64,000 nt of DNA from assembly GCA_002279935.1 (NCBI GenBank), contig NCCZ01000005.1, positions 124,001 to 188,000 on the forward strand, written 5' to 3'. Both the position numbers and the translations under genes were made by a program. Shown piece after piece: positions 62,577-64,000 of this stretch. Below the pieces are notes generated by a model. That model was given only the letters and a program-made list of their open reading frames with translations. It did no database searches and was not told where the DNA came from. The stretch is from Hyphomicrobium sp. 12-62-95 (GTDB lineage: Bacteria; Pseudomonadota; Alphaproteobacteria; Rhizobiales; Hyphomicrobiaceae). Each line of letters starts with the position of its first letter. The first letter of the stretch is position 1.

Positions 62577-62898
62577 GCGTGCGCTCTTCCGGGTCGATAT
62601 CCTGGTCGGTGTAGAAGTCGAACATGCGATCAAGAGCCTTGCGGTGGCTTTTGCCTTCGCGGGTGAGTTCGTCCAGCATCGCGTCATACTGCGCTTCGAC
62701 GACCGCGCGCTGCAGGTTCCGCGCTGCCTCAGAGAGTTCCTCATCTAGGCTTCCCAGTGCGCGGTCCTTCCTGGAATGAAGCGCTTGAATGCGCGGGGCC
62801 CAACAATCCACAAAGGCGCGCATTGCATGCGAGAGGGTTTCAAGCCGCTGATCGATGTCAGCGCAGGCCGCAACCTTGGTCTCGAAAATCTTCGTCAT
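62569..62898 (-). CDS. Hypothetical helical protein
   Basis: 109 residues, all-helical and charged (LETLSHAMRAFVDCWAPRIQALHSRKDRALGSLDEELSEAARNLQRAVVEAQYDAMLDELTREGK). GGAGGATGAGCG precedes the ATG. Its C-terminus overlaps the GNAT remnant by 8 bp in another frame. No family recognised. Confidence 0.55.
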   Translation of the reverse strand: MTKIFETKVAACADIDQRLETLSHAMRAFVDCWAPRIQALHSRKDRALGSLDEELSEAARNLQRAVVEAQYDAMLDELTREGKSHRKALDRMFDFYTDQDIDPEERTLH

Positions 62899-63081
62899 CG
62901 CTCATCCTCCTGGGGGCTGAATGGCTCCGGTAGGATCGAGCTGGGGCGCTTCTGACCGCATTAAAGCGAGTACTCCCGTCCCTCTAATTTCTTATTCTAG
63001 TGACGTTCCGGGCGTGCCACAGGCTTTAGCGAGCGGCTCTCCTTCTCAATCTCCCAATCAGGCACGGCTTGAGGAGATGGG

Positions 63082-63306
63082 ATGGAGCAGAGGTTCGACA
63101 TTCGGGAATTGGAGAGGCTGCGCCGGCTCGCCGCCTTCATGATCCTCGAATACGGACCTGAAGAGACCATCATCGAAGCAGCTCACAAAGACGATCCAAC
63201 CGCCCGCGCCCTGCGCGTCCTGGCCGAGATCAAGACTTTGCAGCCCTCTCCGACTGCGGATGCCAAACCGATTGCCGACAGGACATCCCGCGCCCTCAAG
63301 GCCTGA
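63082..63306 (+). CDS. Small hypothetical protein
   Basis: 74 residues, GAGGAG five bases before the ATG. Helical N-terminus (FDIRELERLRRLAAFMILEYGPEETIIEAAHKD). No family; plausible small element protein. Confidence 0.5.
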   Translation: MEQRFDIRELERLRRLAAFMILEYGPEETIIEAAHKDDPTARALRVLAEIKTLQPSPTADAKPIADRTSRALKA

Positions 63307-63470
63307 GGGCGCGGCAAAGATTGGCCGGAAAGCAGGAGGGGGGCCTGACAAGGCTCTCACAGGGGTAGCTGGGTGCTGCCCCGCCTCTTGGGGTTGCTCA
63401 GTGACGCCCCCGTCAGAGCGTGCCCAACCGACACATAGTGAGTCATTAGAATTTTATATCAAAATTCTTT

Positions 63471-63564
63471 TATGATAAGGATAATGCATCACAGACTTGC
63501 ATCTCTGGAGCCTTTTGATGTATGATACTAATCAGATCGCCGATATGATTAGGATAATGCATCA
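63471..63564. promoter_or_regulatory. 21-bp direct repeats before an XRE gene
   Basis: Two 21-bp copies with one mismatch (63471-63491 and 63544-63564; shared core AGGATAATGCATCA), the second ending at the XRE start codon. This spacing suggests autoregulation by the encoded repressor. Confidence 0.55.
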
Positions 63565-64000
63565 TGACCTATGCCAGCGAAGACCTGCTAGACCAGTTGC
63601 GCCGGGAGCGAGAAGGCCGACGGATCTCCCAGCGCGGTCTGAGCCAGCGCTCGGGGATCACCCAAAGTCATATCTCCCAGATCGAAAGCGGCAAACTCGA
63701 GCCAGGACTTTCCAGCTTCCTGGCGCTGGCCCGCTCCCTCGACCTTGAAGCCGTCCTCGTGCCACGCAGGCTCCTGCCTGCCGTGACCGGGGTTCTGCGT
63801 GCGCACAGACCCGTGGATCAGGGCCCGGATGACCGGACACGCAAAGCGATTGATAGCGCCTTGGTCCATATCCAAAACGGCCAGGATAAAACGACCGACA
63901 TGGCAACCTTAGATCGCCTGAGCAAGGCTCTGGTAATGCTGCGCTCCGCACCTCTTGCACCGGGCGATCAGGACCTCCTGCGCGCGGCGCTTGACCTACT
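63564..64000 (+). CDS. XRE-family regulator, HipB-like (cut by window end)
   Basis: At least 145 residues from ATG 63564: RISQRGLSQRSGITQSHISQIESGKLEPGLSSFLALARSLDLEAVLVPRRLL is a helix-turn-helix of the HipB type; the stop is beyond 64000. If a hipA-like kinase gene follows, the pair would be a HipBA module; this cannot be seen here. Confidence 0.75.
   Translation, partial: MTYASEDLLDQLRREREGRRISQRGLSQRSGITQSHISQIESGKLEPGLSSFLALARSLDLEAVLVPRRLLPAVTGVLRAHRPVDQGPDDRTRKAIDSALVHIQNGQDKTTDMATLDRLSKALVMLRSAPLAPGDQDLLRAALDL

Overview
The window looks like part of a large alphaproteobacterial plasmid or integrative conjugative element, with accessory cargo at both ends. Evidence for Alphaproteobacteria is a GTTC-N7-GTTC LexA-type box in front of umuD, an RpoH-type sigma factor with an RpoH-box-like LFFQLER segment, and a plasmid gene set (strawberry-notch helicase/methyltransferase, Toprim, DUF2493, DUF2958, DUF6915, DUF6927-like, ParB-like) that is familiar from alphaproteobacterial plasmids. 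Coding DNA is GC-rich, while many promoters and intergenic gaps are strongly AT-rich. I see no rRNA, tRNA or CRISPR array.

Layout. 1-1194: umuD (partial, SOS-controlled) and an RHH/PIN toxin-antitoxin pair. 1305-10322: a 36-residue tandem-repeat protein resembling mTERF repeats, three secreted proteins with near-identical stalk modules and unrelated C-terminal tips (one ending in a Hint domain), and a membrane-anchored spermidine-synthase-like protein. 10408-21342: a defence-like island. It holds a compact four-gene operon (unknown protein, QueC-like PP-loop enzyme, XRE-ImmA/IrrE protease, PIN-like nuclease), a divergent XRE-Fic fusion sharing palindromic operators with it, and a Phd / N6-DNA-methylase / helicase (frameshifted) / GIY-YIG nuclease operon.

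21644-44183 is plasmid backbone: the 1456-aa helicase/methyltransferase, Toprim protein, DUF2493, DUF2958, a large ParB-like protein and several small conserved plasmid proteins, with a ParDE pair inside it and an AbrB/PIN pair after it. The backbone is interrupted at 26.0-32.9 kb: a 5' copy of the Toprim gene is split by a 1232-bp IS3-family element, and a roughly 5 kb segment (resolvase, decayed DUF2958 and DUF6927-like copies, small secreted protein genes) lies between that broken copy and the intact Toprim gene.

44994-54859 is the transfer region: two proteins built from one shared repeat domain, a VirD4/TraG coupling protein with three membrane or coiled-coil partners, a 160-bp nested palindrome, an oriT-like gap, and mobC-mobA. 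No VirB ATPases or pilus genes are in the window, so it shows mobilisation functions but not a whole conjugation apparatus. 55075-64000 carries the RpoH-type sigma factor, several small exported Cys-containing proteins, an ankyrin protein, a GIY-YIG protein and three XRE regulators, the last cut by the window end.

The most interesting candidates for undescribed biology are the QueC-like/IrrE/PIN operon with its operators, the mTERF-like repeat protein, the four-repeat protein beside the coupling-protein operon, and the swappable tips of the secreted stalk proteins.
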